From the NCBI RefSeq assembly GCF_000745185.1, contig NZ_JQNJ01000001.1:2007501-2071500 (forward strand): DNA of 64,000 nt, given 5' to 3'. The position numbers were made by a program, and so were the translations under genes. Source of the stretch: Muricauda sp. MAR_2010_75 (GTDB lineage: Bacteria > Bacteroidota > Bacteroidia > Flavobacteriales > Flavobacteriaceae). Positions 52,860 through 62,761 of this stretch are shown here, in pieces. The notes under the pieces are model-generated. The model was not told the DNA's origin, ran no database searches, and worked only from the letters and a program-made list of their open reading frames with translations. Numbering within the stretch: position 1 is the stretch's first letter; every line of letters begins with the position of its first letter.

Positions 52860-54863
52860 TTAAAAAAGATCGTCTAAAATATCTGAATCTACAAGATAAG
52901 GCAAAGTTACCTTTAAATTGGGGGAGCGTTCCATTTCTCGTTCAATGGCAAAGCGGGCTCCTTTGTTTCGTGCCCAGCTTCTTCGGGAAATGCCGTTGTT
53001 CACATCAAAAAATAGCATTTTCTTCAATCGATTAGAGGCTTCTTTTGAACCATCGAGCACCATACCAAACCCTCCGTTGATTACTTCTCCCCAGCCAACG
53101 CCTCCACCATTGTGGATGGAAACCCAAGTGGCTCCTCTAAAACTATCACCAATCACATTTTGAATAGCCATATCGGCGGTGAACTTACTGCCATCGTAAA
53201 TGTTGCTGGTTTCTCGAAAAGGAGAATCTGTTCCACTTACATCATGATGATCACGCCCCAACACTACGGGAGCACTGATTTCTCCCTTGGCAATGGCCGT
53301 GTTGAAAGCTTCGGCAATTTTGCTACGGCCCTCGGCATCGGCATAAAGGATTCGAGCTTGGGAACCTACTACCAATTTGTTCTGGTCCGCTTCCGAAATC
53401 CATTTGATATTGTCCTGCATCTGTTGTTGGATTTCTTCCGGAGCTTCGGATTTTATCTTTTTCATCACCTCAAGGGCAATGGCATCTGTTTTTTGAAGGT
53501 CTTTTGGGTCGCCTGAAGTACAGACCCATCTAAATGGGCCAAAACCATAATCAAAACACATAGGTCCCAAAATATCCTGCACATAGGACGGATACCTGAA
53601 ATCGATATTATTTTCGGCCATCACATCGCCACCCGCACGGGAGACTTCCAACAAAAAGGCATTGCCATAATCAAAAAAATAGGTGCCCTTTGCGGTGTGC
53701 TTGTTGATGGCGTTGATTTGTCTTTGGAGTGATTCCTGTACTTTTTCTTTAAAGGCTTCGGGATTTTCCACCATCAAGATATTGGATTCTTCAAAGGAAA
53801 GTCCAACGGGATAATAACCTCCTGCCCAAGGATTGTGTAACGAGGTTTGGTCGGATCCCAAATGAATAAAAATATCCTCTTCGTAAAAGCGTTCCCAAAC
53901 ATCCACCACATTGCCGATGTACGCCAAGGAAACTACTTCTTTGTTTTCAACAGCCTCTTTGGTGCGAACGACCAGTAGGTCCAAATCCACCAAAAGTTCA
54001 TCCACCCAACCTTGGTTGTGGCGTTTTTTGGCCGCTTCGGAGTTGACTTCTGCACAGATAGTAATGCCCCCTGCGATATTTCCGGCCTTGGGTTGGGCAC
54101 CGCTCATGCCTCCCAATCCAGCAGTTAAAAAAATCTTGCCTTCCGGGGATTCGTCTTTGTCCAAAACTTTTCTGAAAGCATTCATTACTGTAATGGCAGT
54201 TCCATGAACAATTCCCTGCGGACCAATGTACATGTAGGAACCTGCCGTCATTTGTCCGTATTGTGTCACACCAAGCGCATTGAAGCGTTCCCAATCATCA
54301 GGTTTGGAATAGTTGGGAATCATCATGCCGTTGGTGACGACAACTCTTGGTGCTTCTTTGGAGGATGGAAACAGTCCCATTGGGTGACCTGAATACATGT
54401 TCAAGGTCTGCTCATCGGTCATTTCCGCCAAATATTTTAGGGTGAGCAGGTACTGCGCCCAATTTTGAAATACTGCGCCATTGCCCCCGTAGGTAATGAG
54501 TTCCTCGGGATGTTGTGCCACGGCAGGGTCCAAATTATTTTGGATCATGAGCATGATGGCCGCCGCTTGATGTGTTTTTGCAGGATATTCCGAAATGGGT
54601 CGTGCATACATCTCATAATCGGGCTTAAACCGATGCATGTAGATACGACCATAGGTTTTTAGCTCCTCTGCAAATTCCGGGGCGAGTTCTTGGTGCCAAG
54701 CCTCGGGAAAATAACGCAGTGCATTCTGTACGGCCAATTTTTTCTCTTCTTTGGAGAGGATATCCTTTCGTTTTGGAGCTGGATTGCCATTTTTTGGGTA
54801 ACCTTTTTTGGGAGGAAGGTGCTCAGGGATTCCTTGTAGTATCTGTTGCTGAAATTCAGTCAT
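52860..54863 (-). CDS. hutU: Urocanate hydratase
   Basis: 667 residues from the ATG at 54863 (MTEFQQQILQG). Urocanase blocks: YGGNGAVFQNWAQY, SGHPMGLFPSSKEAPR, QMTAGSYMYIGPQGIVHGT, TAGLGGMSGAQPKA (NAD binding) and VCTSGDPKDL. NAD-dependent hydration of urocanate to imidazolone propionate. Somewhat longer than the usual 550 residues, as in other Bacteroidota. Second step of histidine breakdown. Confidence 0.94.
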   Translation of the reverse strand: MTEFQQQILQGIPEHLPPKKGYPKNGNPAPKRKDILSKEEKKLAVQNALRYFPEAWHQELAPEFAEELKTYGRIYMHRFKPDYEMYARPISEYPAKTHQAAAIMLMIQNNLDPAVAQHPEELITYGGNGAVFQNWAQYLLTLKYLAEMTDEQTLNMYSGHPMGLFPSSKEAPRVVVTNGMMIPNYSKPDDWERFNALGVTQYGQMTAGSYMYIGPQGIVHGTAITVMNAFRKVLDKDESPEGKIFLTAGLGGMSGAQPKAGNIAGGITICAEVNSEAAKKRHNQGWVDELLVDLDLLVVRTKEAVENKEVVSLAYIGNVVDVWERFYEEDIFIHLGSDQTSLHNPWAGGYYPVGLSFEESNILMVENPEAFKEKVQESLQRQINAINKHTAKGTYFFDYGNAFLLEVSRAGGDVMAENNIDFRYPSYVQDILGPMCFDYGFGPFRWVCTSGDPKDLQKTDAIALEVMKKIKSEAPEEIQQQMQDNIKWISEADQNKLVVGSQARILYADAEGRSKIAEAFNTAIAKGEISAPVVLGRDHHDVSGTDSPFRETSNIYDGSKFTADMAIQNVIGDSFRGATWVSIHNGGGVGWGEVINGGFGMVLDGSKEASNRLKKMLFFDVNNGISRRSWARNKGARFAIEREMERSPNLKVTLPYLVDSDILDDLF

Positions 54864-54874
54864 GATGCAATGTT

Positions 54875-56101
54875 TTAATGAATGGGCATTCCTTTTTTCC
54901 AAACTTCGCTTGGCTTTAGTTGCCCTTGATGGTAGGTGATTTCTTGATAGCTATCCGTTGGAAAAACCACAAAGTCTGCTTGCGCTCCTTCTTCCAATTT
55001 TCCTCGGTCTGTCAAACGCAAAGCCGCTGCGGCTCTGGAAGTGATACCTGCCAAGACTTCGGTATTGGACAGTTTCTCAAAAGTTCCCAAAATACTGGCT
55101 TGGGTCAATAGGTCGCCCATGGGAGCGGACCCTGGATTGTGGTCGCTGGCAATGGACAATGCGCCACCGGCGTCCAAAATTTTGCGGGCAGGAGTATAGG
55201 CACAACCTAAACCGATGGATGCCCCAGGCAATGCAGTGGCAATGGTGTTGCTCTTGGCCAGCAATTGAATTTCTTTTTCGGTGCTGGCTTCCAAATGGTC
55301 GGCACTTACCGCATCAAAATCCACCGCTACTTGACTGCCGCCCGTGGTGAATTGGTCGGCGTGTACGGTGATGTCGAAACCCATTTCCTTTGCTTTTTGA
55401 AAATACGGTTTGATTTCCACCGGGGAAAAGGCACTTTCTTCCACAAAGGCATCCACGCGATTGGTCAGGTTTTCGGTTTTGATAATTGGGAACAATTCAT
55501 TTATGACTACATCCAAATAATCCTTGTCGTGATTCCAATCTTTGGGTTTCATGTGGGCCGCCAAACAAGTTGACACCAAAGTTGCATTTGTGGTTTCGTT
55601 GGCCTGTTTGATGGCGCGTAGCATTTTCAATTCTTCATCCACAGAAAGGCCATAACCACTTTTTACTTCGATGGTGGTAATACCATTTCTAAGATGTTTT
55701 TTACTTCTGGAGATAATTCCCTCAACCAATTCTTCTTGTGATGCCTTTCGGGTCTGGGTCACCGTATCCCAAATGCCTCCACCGGCTTTGGCAATCTCCA
55801 AATAGGTTTTTCCAGCATTTCGGTAGGCGTAATCGCGGGCACGGGTTCCTCCAAAACAAATATGGGTATGGGAGTCCACAAAGCCAGGTAGGCAAACATG
55901 GTTTCCTTCGATATGGTGAATGTCGACATTGTCAGATTTCAACTCATCAAAAACACCGACTTTGAGAATTTTTCCTTCGGAAACCAAAATGCCCCCATTT
56001 TCAACGATGCTAAGTTGCTCATCTTTGAGCGCTCCTTTTAAGGGGAGTCCTGTCATTGGGAGTAATTGCGTAAAAGGCCCTATTAGTAGTGGTCTGTTCA
56101 T
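54875..56101 (-). CDS. hutI: Imidazolonepropionase
   Basis: 408 residues from the ATG at 56101 (MNRPLLIGPF), one base after the hutH stop codon. Amidohydrolase metal motifs: DSHTHICFGGTRARDYA, AAHMKPKDW, HADQFTTGG and SDHNPGSAPM. Opens the imidazolone ring to N-formimidoyl-glutamate. Third step; hutU starts 11 bases after its stop. Confidence 0.94.
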   Translation of the reverse strand: MNRPLLIGPFTQLLPMTGLPLKGALKDEQLSIVENGGILVSEGKILKVGVFDELKSDNVDIHHIEGNHVCLPGFVDSHTHICFGGTRARDYAYRNAGKTYLEIAKAGGGIWDTVTQTRKASQEELVEGIISRSKKHLRNGITTIEVKSGYGLSVDEELKMLRAIKQANETTNATLVSTCLAAHMKPKDWNHDKDYLDVVINELFPIIKTENLTNRVDAFVEESAFSPVEIKPYFQKAKEMGFDITVHADQFTTGGSQVAVDFDAVSADHLEASTEKEIQLLAKSNTIATALPGASIGLGCAYTPARKILDAGGALSIASDHNPGSAPMGDLLTQASILGTFEKLSNTEVLAGITSRAAAALRLTDRGKLEEGAQADFVVFPTDSYQEITYHQGQLKPSEVWKKGMPIH

Positions 56102-56102
56102 G

Positions 56103-57680
56103 TTAATATGTTTCAAATTCATCAAGGTGTGGGGTGTTCCACTTCAATTGTTTTTCATCCATTACACGGTCTACCAAATCAATGATTTCCCCGTTTTGAA
56201 TGATTTCGATTCCTTTTTCGATATCATCTGCAAATACTCGGTCGTTCTCGGCAAAAGCAACCTTGGTTCTGAGGAATGTATGGATTTCATCTAACACAAT
56301 ACCTGATTTTAAGGGTTTTCTGTACTCGAAAGCTTGCGCTGAGGTCAATAGTTCAATCGCAAGGATTTTCTCTACATTCCCAATAATGTTGAGTGCCTTT
56401 CTACCACTGATGGACCCCATGCTCACATGGTCTTCCTGTCCCAACGAAGTGGGAATGCTATCGGCACTAGCTGGGAAACACAAACTTTTGTTTTCACTGG
56501 CTAAAGCGGCCGAAGTATACTGTAAAATCATATAGCCCGAATTGATGCCCGTATCGTTCATCAACAATTTGGGAACACCCGGACTGTTGCCTTCGAGGGC
56601 CAGATAGATGCGTCGGTCGGAGATGTTTCCGATTTCCGAAGCGGCCAAAGCAGCATAATCCAAGGCCATGGCCAAGGGTTGTCCGTGGAAATTTCCACCG
56701 CTGATGGTCAATTCATCGTTTATGATAACAGGGTTGTCCGTAACCGAATTGAGTTCGATTTCCAATAATTCTTTTAGGTGTAGCCAAGCATTGCGAGATG
56801 CTCCGTGCACTTGTGGCATACAGCGCAGCGAGTAGGGGTCCTGAACCCGTTCGCAATCGATATGATCTTCCAAAATTTCAGAACCTTGAAGGAGTGTTCG
56901 GATTCTGCCGGCCACATGTTGGTTGCCCTTAAAGGGACGTAGTTCGTGCAATTCTTCAAAAAAGGGCTTCATGGAGCCTTGTAGTCCTTCGAGCATCATA
57001 GCACCGATGATATCCGCATGGCGCAGGCAATACTGTAATTTGTGAACCACCATCACGCCATGGGCGGCGATAAATTGAGTTCCATTGATTAATGCTAGCC
57101 CTTCCTTCGGGCCCAATTCCAACGGTTTTAATCCTTTTTGTTTAAAAAGTTCTTGCGTCGGGATAGTCTTACCTCGATATGCTACTTTCCCTAAACCTAT
57201 TAAGGGTAAAAATAGATGGGAAAGCGGAGCCAAATCCCCAGAAGCTCCTACTGAACCTTGGGAAGGAACCACGGGAACGGCATCGTTATCCAAATGCCAA
57301 AGCATGCGTTGCAAAGTGGTTTCAGCAATTCCGGAAAATCCCTTTGCCAAGGCATGGATTTTAAGAATCAACATGATTTTAGCCAATTCGTTGGAAATAG
57401 GTTCGCCCACGCCTACACTATGGCTCTGTAATATGTTGGATTGTAGAATTTTGGTGTCCGCTTTGGAAATTTTGGTGTTGCACAAAGGACCAAAACCAGT
57501 GTTGATTCCATACACCGTATCGCCTTTTTCCACAATGTGCTGAACACGTTGGGAACTCGCATTGACTTTTTTAAGGCATTCATCGGAGAAAACCCCTTTT
57601 ATGGTGTCATGGGCCAAACCTAAAGCTATGCTTGCGGTTAAATGGTCTTCGCCAAAATGAAATGTTCGGTCTATCGCCAT
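56103..57680 (-). CDS. hutH: Histidine ammonia-lyase
   Basis: 525 residues. The MIO-forming Ala-Ser-Gly is in GSVGASGDLAPLSH (about residues 146-148). Other blocks: GINTGFGPL, NFHGQPLAMALDYAA and TSLGQEDHVSMGS. Converts histidine to urocanate and ammonia. First gene of the hut operon; transcribed from the shared region with the divergent LysR gene. Confidence 0.95.
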   Translation of the reverse strand: MAIDRTFHFGEDHLTASIALGLAHDTIKGVFSDECLKKVNASSQRVQHIVEKGDTVYGINTGFGPLCNTKISKADTKILQSNILQSHSVGVGEPISNELAKIMLILKIHALAKGFSGIAETTLQRMLWHLDNDAVPVVPSQGSVGASGDLAPLSHLFLPLIGLGKVAYRGKTIPTQELFKQKGLKPLELGPKEGLALINGTQFIAAHGVMVVHKLQYCLRHADIIGAMMLEGLQGSMKPFFEELHELRPFKGNQHVAGRIRTLLQGSEILEDHIDCERVQDPYSLRCMPQVHGASRNAWLHLKELLEIELNSVTDNPVIINDELTISGGNFHGQPLAMALDYAALAASEIGNISDRRIYLALEGNSPGVPKLLMNDTGINSGYMILQYTSAALASENKSLCFPASADSIPTSLGQEDHVSMGSISGRKALNIIGNVEKILAIELLTSAQAFEYRKPLKSGIVLDEIHTFLRTKVAFAENDRVFADDIEKGIEIIQNGEIIDLVDRVMDEKQLKWNTPHLDEFETY

Positions 57681-57727
57681 GTGTTTTTCTTTTGAATAAA
57701 ATTACGAGTTAGGTTTAATAATTACCA

Positions 57728-57757
57728 ATACTTATTTTTGTAACAATCAATAAGTAT
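57728..57757. promoter_or_regulatory. 30-bp dyad between hutH and its LysR regulator
   Basis: ATACTTATT (57728-57736) and AATAAGTAT (57749-57757) are perfect 9-bp inverted arms; inside lies a second dyad TTGT-A-ACAA (57738-57746). The right arm covers the AT of the LysR start codon. Fits a LysR-type operator for autoregulation and hut control. Confidence 0.65.
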
Positions 57758-58643
57758 GAATTATCAGATAGAGCTTAGACATTTCATCTATTTTTTGGCG
57801 GTGGCCGAAGAACTGCACTATAGAAAAGCCGCCGAAAAGTTGTTCATTTCTCAACCCGGTTTGAGTACACAAATCAAACAGATGGAAGAAATATTGGGCA
57901 CCCAACTTTTTGTGAGGGACAAGAAAAAGGTGAGCTTGACTCCTGCAGGGGAGTTTTTAAAAAAGGAGGTGGAGTTTATACTGAACCATCTGGAGCAGAC
58001 TAAAAAACAAGTAAAACTGATTGGAGAAGGACAATTGGGGGAGGTTCGTATTGGCTTTTTGGGTTCGGCCATGCAAAATGTAGTGCCGAATTTATTGTTG
58101 GGACTGAAGGAAAAGTTTCCAACAGTCCATACCACCTTGGAGGAGCTGTCCAATCGAGCGCAAATCAATGCGATTTTGGCGGATCGATTGGATTTGGGCT
58201 TTGTACGATTGTCCCGAGTACCCAAAGGATTGGATGTGAGACCTGTTTTTGAGGACACCTTTTCATTGGTGCTGCCTGGAGACCATCCTTTGGATGAAGC
58301 CAATTTTAAGAACATCAATCAAGTGGCGGAGGAGGATTTTATCCTTTTTTCCCAAGATTACAGTCCCATGTACTACGATACGGTGCTCAGTATTTGTGAG
58401 GATAGTGGATTTGTTCCGAATGTTTCCCATAAATCGGTGCATGCACAGACCATTTTTAAGCTAGTAGAAAATAAGCTGGGGATTGCGATTGTGCCGACGA
58501 CGCTTCAGCATGGATTTCAGATGAAAGTAAAATTCATCGAAATGAAAAAAATAAAACAACGTGCGGTGTTGAGCATGGTCTGGAAAACGGATAATAGAAA
58601 TCCTGCGCTTCAAAAATGCATGGACTTGCTTCAGAAATTATGA
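57756..58643 (+). CDS. LysR-family transcriptional regulator, probable hut regulator
   Basis: 295 residues. N-terminal winged helix MNYQIELRHFIYFLAVAEEL through RKAAEKLFISQPGLSTQIKQMEEILG, then a periplasmic-binding-like effector domain (GEVRIGFLGSAMQNVVPNLL). Divergent from hutH with only 75 bases between, so it most likely senses a hut intermediate and controls both genes. The effector is inferred. Confidence 0.9.
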   Translation: MNYQIELRHFIYFLAVAEELHYRKAAEKLFISQPGLSTQIKQMEEILGTQLFVRDKKKVSLTPAGEFLKKEVEFILNHLEQTKKQVKLIGEGQLGEVRIGFLGSAMQNVVPNLLLGLKEKFPTVHTTLEELSNRAQINAILADRLDLGFVRLSRVPKGLDVRPVFEDTFSLVLPGDHPLDEANFKNINQVAEEDFILFSQDYSPMYYDTVLSICEDSGFVPNVSHKSVHAQTIFKLVENKLGIAIVPTTLQHGFQMKVKFIEMKKIKQRAVLSMVWKTDNRNPALQKCMDLLQKL

Positions 58644-58691
58644 TAGGAACCATTTGGAGCGTAACTTTGGAATTCAACTTAATAGGACATT

Positions 58692-59246
58692 ATGATTTTT
58701 GATTTGATCAAGGAACGAAGAAGTATTTTTCCTCCACAATATATTGATAAGCCCATCGCCAAAGAAACTTTGGAAAAGATTTTGGAAGCGGCCAATTTGG
58801 CGCCTACCCATAAAAAAACAGAACCATGGCGTTTTAAGGTATTAACTGGGGAGAAGAAACATGAATTGGGGATTTTCCTTTCCAATAAATATGAGGAAAC
58901 TGACCCAAGTCCAAAACAGATGAAAATCAAAAAACTGCAATTTAATCCATCCAATTCTGGAGCAGTAATCGCCATCTGCATGCAACGCGACCCAAAAGAA
59001 AGTTTGCCGGAATGGGAGGAAATTGCTTCTGTAGCCATGGCCGTCCAAAATATGTGGTTGTGCTGCACCGAACTGGGCATTGGCAGTTATTGGTCTTCGC
59101 CTGGACTCATAACATATATGGATGAATTCTTCGAATTGAAAGAAGGCGAAAAATGCCTGGGCTTTTTCTATATGGGTTATTTTGATGGTGAGGTTATACC
59201 ATCTGCAAGAACACCCATTGCTGATAAAGTGGAATGGTTTGACTAA
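58692..59246 (+). CDS. Nitroreductase-family flavoprotein
   Basis: 184 residues. FMN-binding start IKERRSIFPPQY, NLAPTHKKTEPWRF, and SVAMAVQNMWLCCTELGIGSYWSSPG. Likely NAD(P)H-dependent reductase; substrate unknown. Converges with the DUF456 gene, overlapping it by 4 bases. 48 bases after the LysR gene, so co-transcription is possible. Confidence 0.87.
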   Translation: MIFDLIKERRSIFPPQYIDKPIAKETLEKILEAANLAPTHKKTEPWRFKVLTGEKKHELGIFLSNKYEETDPSPKQMKIKKLQFNPSNSGAVIAICMQRDPKESLPEWEEIASVAMAVQNMWLCCTELGIGSYWSSPGLITYMDEFFELKEGEKCLGFFYMGYFDGEVIPSARTPIADKVEWFD

Positions 59247-59755
59247 CTAAACGTAAATAGGTCGCCCGCGTACTTGATGGTGATGTAAACGTAAAAAATG
59301 GCATATAAAGCTGTTACGACAAACTTCATAAAAGTTCCCGTCAAAAAACCTAAAAATGAACCAAAAGCCGCCTTAAGGGCGGTTTCTTTGTTGGCCTTGT
59401 TCAACAACTCACCGACCAAGGCCCCAATAAATGGCCAAATGATGATTCCGAATGGACCAAAAACGGGAAAAAATATGGCAACCAATAATCCAACGATGGT
59501 ACCCCACATGCCCGCTTTGCTACCCCCAAACTTTTTAGTGCCCATGGCTGGAATCACATAATCCAAAACTGTAATGGTGATGGCAATGACAAAGGTGATC
59601 GCAAGGACCCACCAGTTGTCGGGTACCGCTTTGGTCAAATAGAGCAACAACAGTCCTACCCAGCTTATGGGCGGACCTGGCAATACAGGCAAAAAACTAC
59701 CCAGTATGCCAACTAGCATCAGCAGAAATCCCAAAATGAGTAATGCAATGTCCAT
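59243..59755 (-). CDS. DUF456 membrane protein
   Basis: 170 residues with four to five membrane helices; Gly-rich helices such as LGFLLMLVGILGSFLPVLPGPP and GTIVGLLVAIFFPVFGPFGI are typical of DUF456. Function unknown for the family. Confidence 0.86.
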   Translation of the reverse strand: MDIALLILGFLLMLVGILGSFLPVLPGPPISWVGLLLLYLTKAVPDNWWVLAITFVIAITITVLDYVIPAMGTKKFGGSKAGMWGTIVGLLVAIFFPVFGPFGIIIWPFIGALVGELLNKANKETALKAAFGSFLGFLTGTFMKFVVTALYAIFYVYITIKYAGDLFTFS

Positions 59756-59841
59756 GGTTGTGTTTTCTTGTTAGACAAATGTAACCGACAATTGTTACAA
59801 TCAAAATCCAAATAAAACCCTATCCTTAAAAATTACGTAGG

Positions 59842-59849
59842 TAAATTTG
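59842..59849 (+). promoter_or_regulatory. Candidate -7 element before the His-rich gene
   Basis: TAAATTTG fits TAnnTTTG and lies 20 bases before the GTG start at 59870. Confidence 0.4.
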
Positions 59850-59869
59850 AAACCGATTAATTAAAGGTC

Positions 59870-60313
59870 GTGAAACCAAATAAAACACATATCAAATCAA
59901 AGTTCGTCCGAATTGGATGTACAACAATGTGTTTGTTTTATGTACTCGGACTTTTTAATGGGCTGGTGTTGGAAACCTTGCATGAGGTATCACACATATT
60001 TGCCACAAAAACGCATCACCATGGTTTTGCCTCAAATCACGAAGCCATTGATTATTATTCTTCTTTAGAAGCCATGGCCGGCCACTCCCACGAAGCCTTG
60101 GAAGCCTTGAAGGAATTGTTGGAAGCGAATCAACCTGATGAACAGGAATCCAAGGATGAAATCAGTTTAAAATTGGACAAACATTTCGTTGAAGAAGGCA
60201 AAATTACAACGCAAATTTATACGGTGCCAGTTGTTAACAACCATTGGGCGTACCAAAACTTAACTTCTTTTTGGTGCCAAGGTGTAACCACGCCTCCTCC
60301 CGAGCATAGCTGA
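59870..60313 (+). CDS. His-rich membrane-anchored or exported protein
   Basis: 147 residues, GTG start. A hydrophobic segment (MCLFYVLGLFNGLVLETLHEV, about 20-40) anchors or exports it. The following part has many His: SHIF, THHHGFASNHEA, MAGHSHEALEAL, then an acidic helix. This looks like metal binding. Followed after 107 bases by a TonB receptor with its own His-rich plug, so the two may handle the same metal. No family recognised. Confidence 0.68.
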   Translation: MKPNKTHIKSKFVRIGCTTMCLFYVLGLFNGLVLETLHEVSHIFATKTHHHGFASNHEAIDYYSSLEAMAGHSHEALEALKELLEANQPDEQESKDEISLKLDKHFVEEGKITTQIYTVPVVNNHWAYQNLTSFWCQGVTTPPPEHS

Positions 60314-60420
60314 AAATGGGCTAGGCCGATTTTTGTGAACGGGTTTCAATCTTTTGGAACTGGTCTAGTGCTCCTATTGTTCAGACTTATTTACACAAAT
60401 TAAATTTTAAAGACAACGAC

Positions 60421-62646
60421 ATGAAATATTTTATGGCGGCATTGTCCATGCTGTTCATGGGCACTATTGCTGCGCAAAACATGAGGGGAAAACTGGTGGA
60501 TGAAGACGGTTCCCCAATAGAGGATGCTGGAATTTTTAACAAGACCAGTGGTCAACATAGCCATACCGATGGAACAGGGCATTTTGTTCTGGATAGGACT
60601 TCGGTAAACGACACGATTTACTTTTCCAGATTGGGATATGCAACGCTGACCAGAGTGATGAATGAGACAAATCTACAGAATCCGATTACCATTGTTCTTG
60701 AAGAGAGTTCCATTTCTTTAGATCAAGTGGTTTTGGTATCCGAAGTGGATGCTTTGAGCCGAGTGGTGGATGTGGATGTGAAAACCAATCCCGTTAAATC
60801 ATCACAGGAGATATTAAGAAAAGTCCCCGGCCTGATTATTGGCCAGCACGCTGGTGGGGGAAAGGCCGAGCAGATATTCCTACGAGGTTTCGATGTTGAC
60901 CACGGAACCGATGTGGCCATCAATGTGGACGGCATGCCCGTGAACATGGTATCGCATGCCCATGGTCAAGGTTACGCAGATCTTCACTTTGTGATTCCAG
61001 AAACCATAGAAAATGTAAACTTTGGAAAAGGCCCCTATTATGCAGACCAAGGAAACTTCAATACCGCCGGTTATGTGAATTTAAGGCTGAGAAAAAGCTT
61101 GGATAAAAGCATGCTCTCCACCGAAGTAGGACAATTTGGTGCCCGTAGGTTTGTGGGGATGTTCAATGTGATGGATAACCAGAATAGCAATGCTTACTTG
61201 GCTTCCGAACTGTATTTAACGGATGGTCCGTTTGATTCGCCGCAGAACTTCAATCGAATCAATATTTTAGGCAGGTACCGCTATGCGTTACCCGGAGATC
61301 AGGAACTCTTGTTGACAGCTTCACACTTTTCCAGCAAGTGGGATGCATCGGGGCAAATACCACAACGAGCGGTTGACCAAGGGTTGATCAGTCGTTTTGG
61401 CGCTATCGATGACACCGAAGGCGGCCAAACGAGCAGAATCAACTTCGTTTTGAACCATAATAAAAACTTGGATACGGGAAAATCGCTCAATACCATGGCT
61501 TTTGTTTCCCATTACGATTTTGAGCTATACTCTAACTTCACTTTTTTCTTGGAAGACCCTTTAAACGGTGATCAAATCAGGCAGTTTGAGGACCGATTGA
61601 TGGCTGGTGCCAAGACGGTTTTTCAGAACAATTCGGCCAGTTTGGGCGAAATGGGATTCAAGTACCATGGAGGAATCGGTTTTAGGTATGATAATGTGGA
61701 CGACAACCAATTGTCCCGCACGTTGAATCGTCAGGAATTGTTGGAGCGTTTGGCCTATGGCGATGTGGGTGAGGTAAATGGGTCCGCTTTTGCAGGGGCA
61801 GAGTTCAAATCGGGTAAATTTACGTTTGAGCCTACCGTTCGTTTGGACTACTTCAGGTTCGATTACATCAACAAGATGAGCGAGCAGTACGATAGCCGTA
61901 GCGAGGAAAAAGTGGCGTTTAGCCCCAAGTTCAATACTATTTATAGTCCAAGCGAGAACACCCAGTTTTTCTTGAAGACAGGTATCGGTTTTCATTCCAA
62001 CGACACCCGCGTGGTCATAGCAAACGGAGGTGAAGAGATTCTGCCAGCTGCCTACGGAATGGATTTGGGAACCATTATAAAACCAGCGAACAGATTGGTC
62101 TTGAATACCACCTTATGGACCTTGTTCTTAGATCAAGAGTTTGTGTACGTTGGCGATGCAGGTATTGTGGAACCCAGTGGAAAAACCAGAAGAATGGGGC
62201 TTGAGGTAGGGGCAAGGTACCAACCTTTGGATTGGCTTTACCTATATACCGATGCCAACTACACCCATGCCCGTAGCACCGAGGAGGCCGATGGGGAGGA
62301 TTATATTCCTTTGGCACCTGATTTCACGATGACGGGTGGAGTGACTTTAGGTGGCGACCAAGGCCTTTCGGGAGGATTGAACTACAGGTATATCGATGAC
62401 AGACCTGCCAACGAGGACAATTCAATTGTAGCCGAAGGCTATTTTGTGACCGATGCCGCTCTCAACTATAGTGTCAACAACTGGACCTTTGGACTTATCT
62501 TGGAAAACCTGTTCAACACGGAATGGAATGAAACCCAATTTGCCACAGAAAGCCGTTTGTTCAACGAACCGAATTCGTTTGAGGAAATTCATTTTACCCC
62601 AGGAACACCTTTTTATTTACGAGGAAAGGTTACAATTGCCTTTTAG
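60421..62646 (+). CDS. TonB-dependent receptor with carboxypeptidase-regulatory-like domain
   Basis: 741 residues. Signal peptide 1-19 (ending IAAQ), then a CarboxypepD_reg-like domain (GKLVDEDGSPIEDAGI, GHFVLDRTSVNDTIYFSRLGY), a plug (LRKVPGLIIGQHAGG, IFLRGFDVDHGTDVAINVDGM), and a 22-strand barrel ending LRGKVTIAF. His pairs in SGQHSHTDG and MVSHAHGQGYADLHF suggest a metal or metal chelate as ligand. No SusD partner, so not a glycan system. Confidence 0.9.
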   Translation: MKYFMAALSMLFMGTIAAQNMRGKLVDEDGSPIEDAGIFNKTSGQHSHTDGTGHFVLDRTSVNDTIYFSRLGYATLTRVMNETNLQNPITIVLEESSISLDQVVLVSEVDALSRVVDVDVKTNPVKSSQEILRKVPGLIIGQHAGGGKAEQIFLRGFDVDHGTDVAINVDGMPVNMVSHAHGQGYADLHFVIPETIENVNFGKGPYYADQGNFNTAGYVNLRLRKSLDKSMLSTEVGQFGARRFVGMFNVMDNQNSNAYLASELYLTDGPFDSPQNFNRINILGRYRYALPGDQELLLTASHFSSKWDASGQIPQRAVDQGLISRFGAIDDTEGGQTSRINFVLNHNKNLDTGKSLNTMAFVSHYDFELYSNFTFFLEDPLNGDQIRQFEDRLMAGAKTVFQNNSASLGEMGFKYHGGIGFRYDNVDDNQLSRTLNRQELLERLAYGDVGEVNGSAFAGAEFKSGKFTFEPTVRLDYFRFDYINKMSEQYDSRSEEKVAFSPKFNTIYSPSENTQFFLKTGIGFHSNDTRVVIANGGEEILPAAYGMDLGTIIKPANRLVLNTTLWTLFLDQEFVYVGDAGIVEPSGKTRRMGLEVGARYQPLDWLYLYTDANYTHARSTEEADGEDYIPLAPDFTMTGGVTLGGDQGLSGGLNYRYIDDRPANEDNSIVAEGYFVTDAALNYSVNNWTFGLILENLFNTEWNETQFATESRLFNEPNSFEEIHFTPGTPFYLRGKVTIAF

Positions 62647-62675
62647 TGGTTTTTGGTTGTGTTTATTGGTATGGC

Positions 62676-62707
62676 AAGAGGTTTGAAAATATTTCAGGCC
62701 TCTTTGC
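62676..62707 (+). terminator. Terminator after the TonB receptor gene
   Basis: AAGAGGTTTGAAA (62676-62688) pairs with TTTCAGGCCTCTT (62692-62704) through 13 bp, including two wobble pairs, with an ATA loop and a short T-run. Confidence 0.65.
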
Positions 62708-62761
62708 ATTTACCTTTCTTCACTAAAAAATTGTAATTTCAGCCAAATTCTCGGGGCTGTT

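Noticed and set aside
60421..62646. SusC-type glycan importer
   Set aside because: No SusD-like lipoprotein follows, the protein is short for SusC (741 residues) and the plug is His-rich instead.
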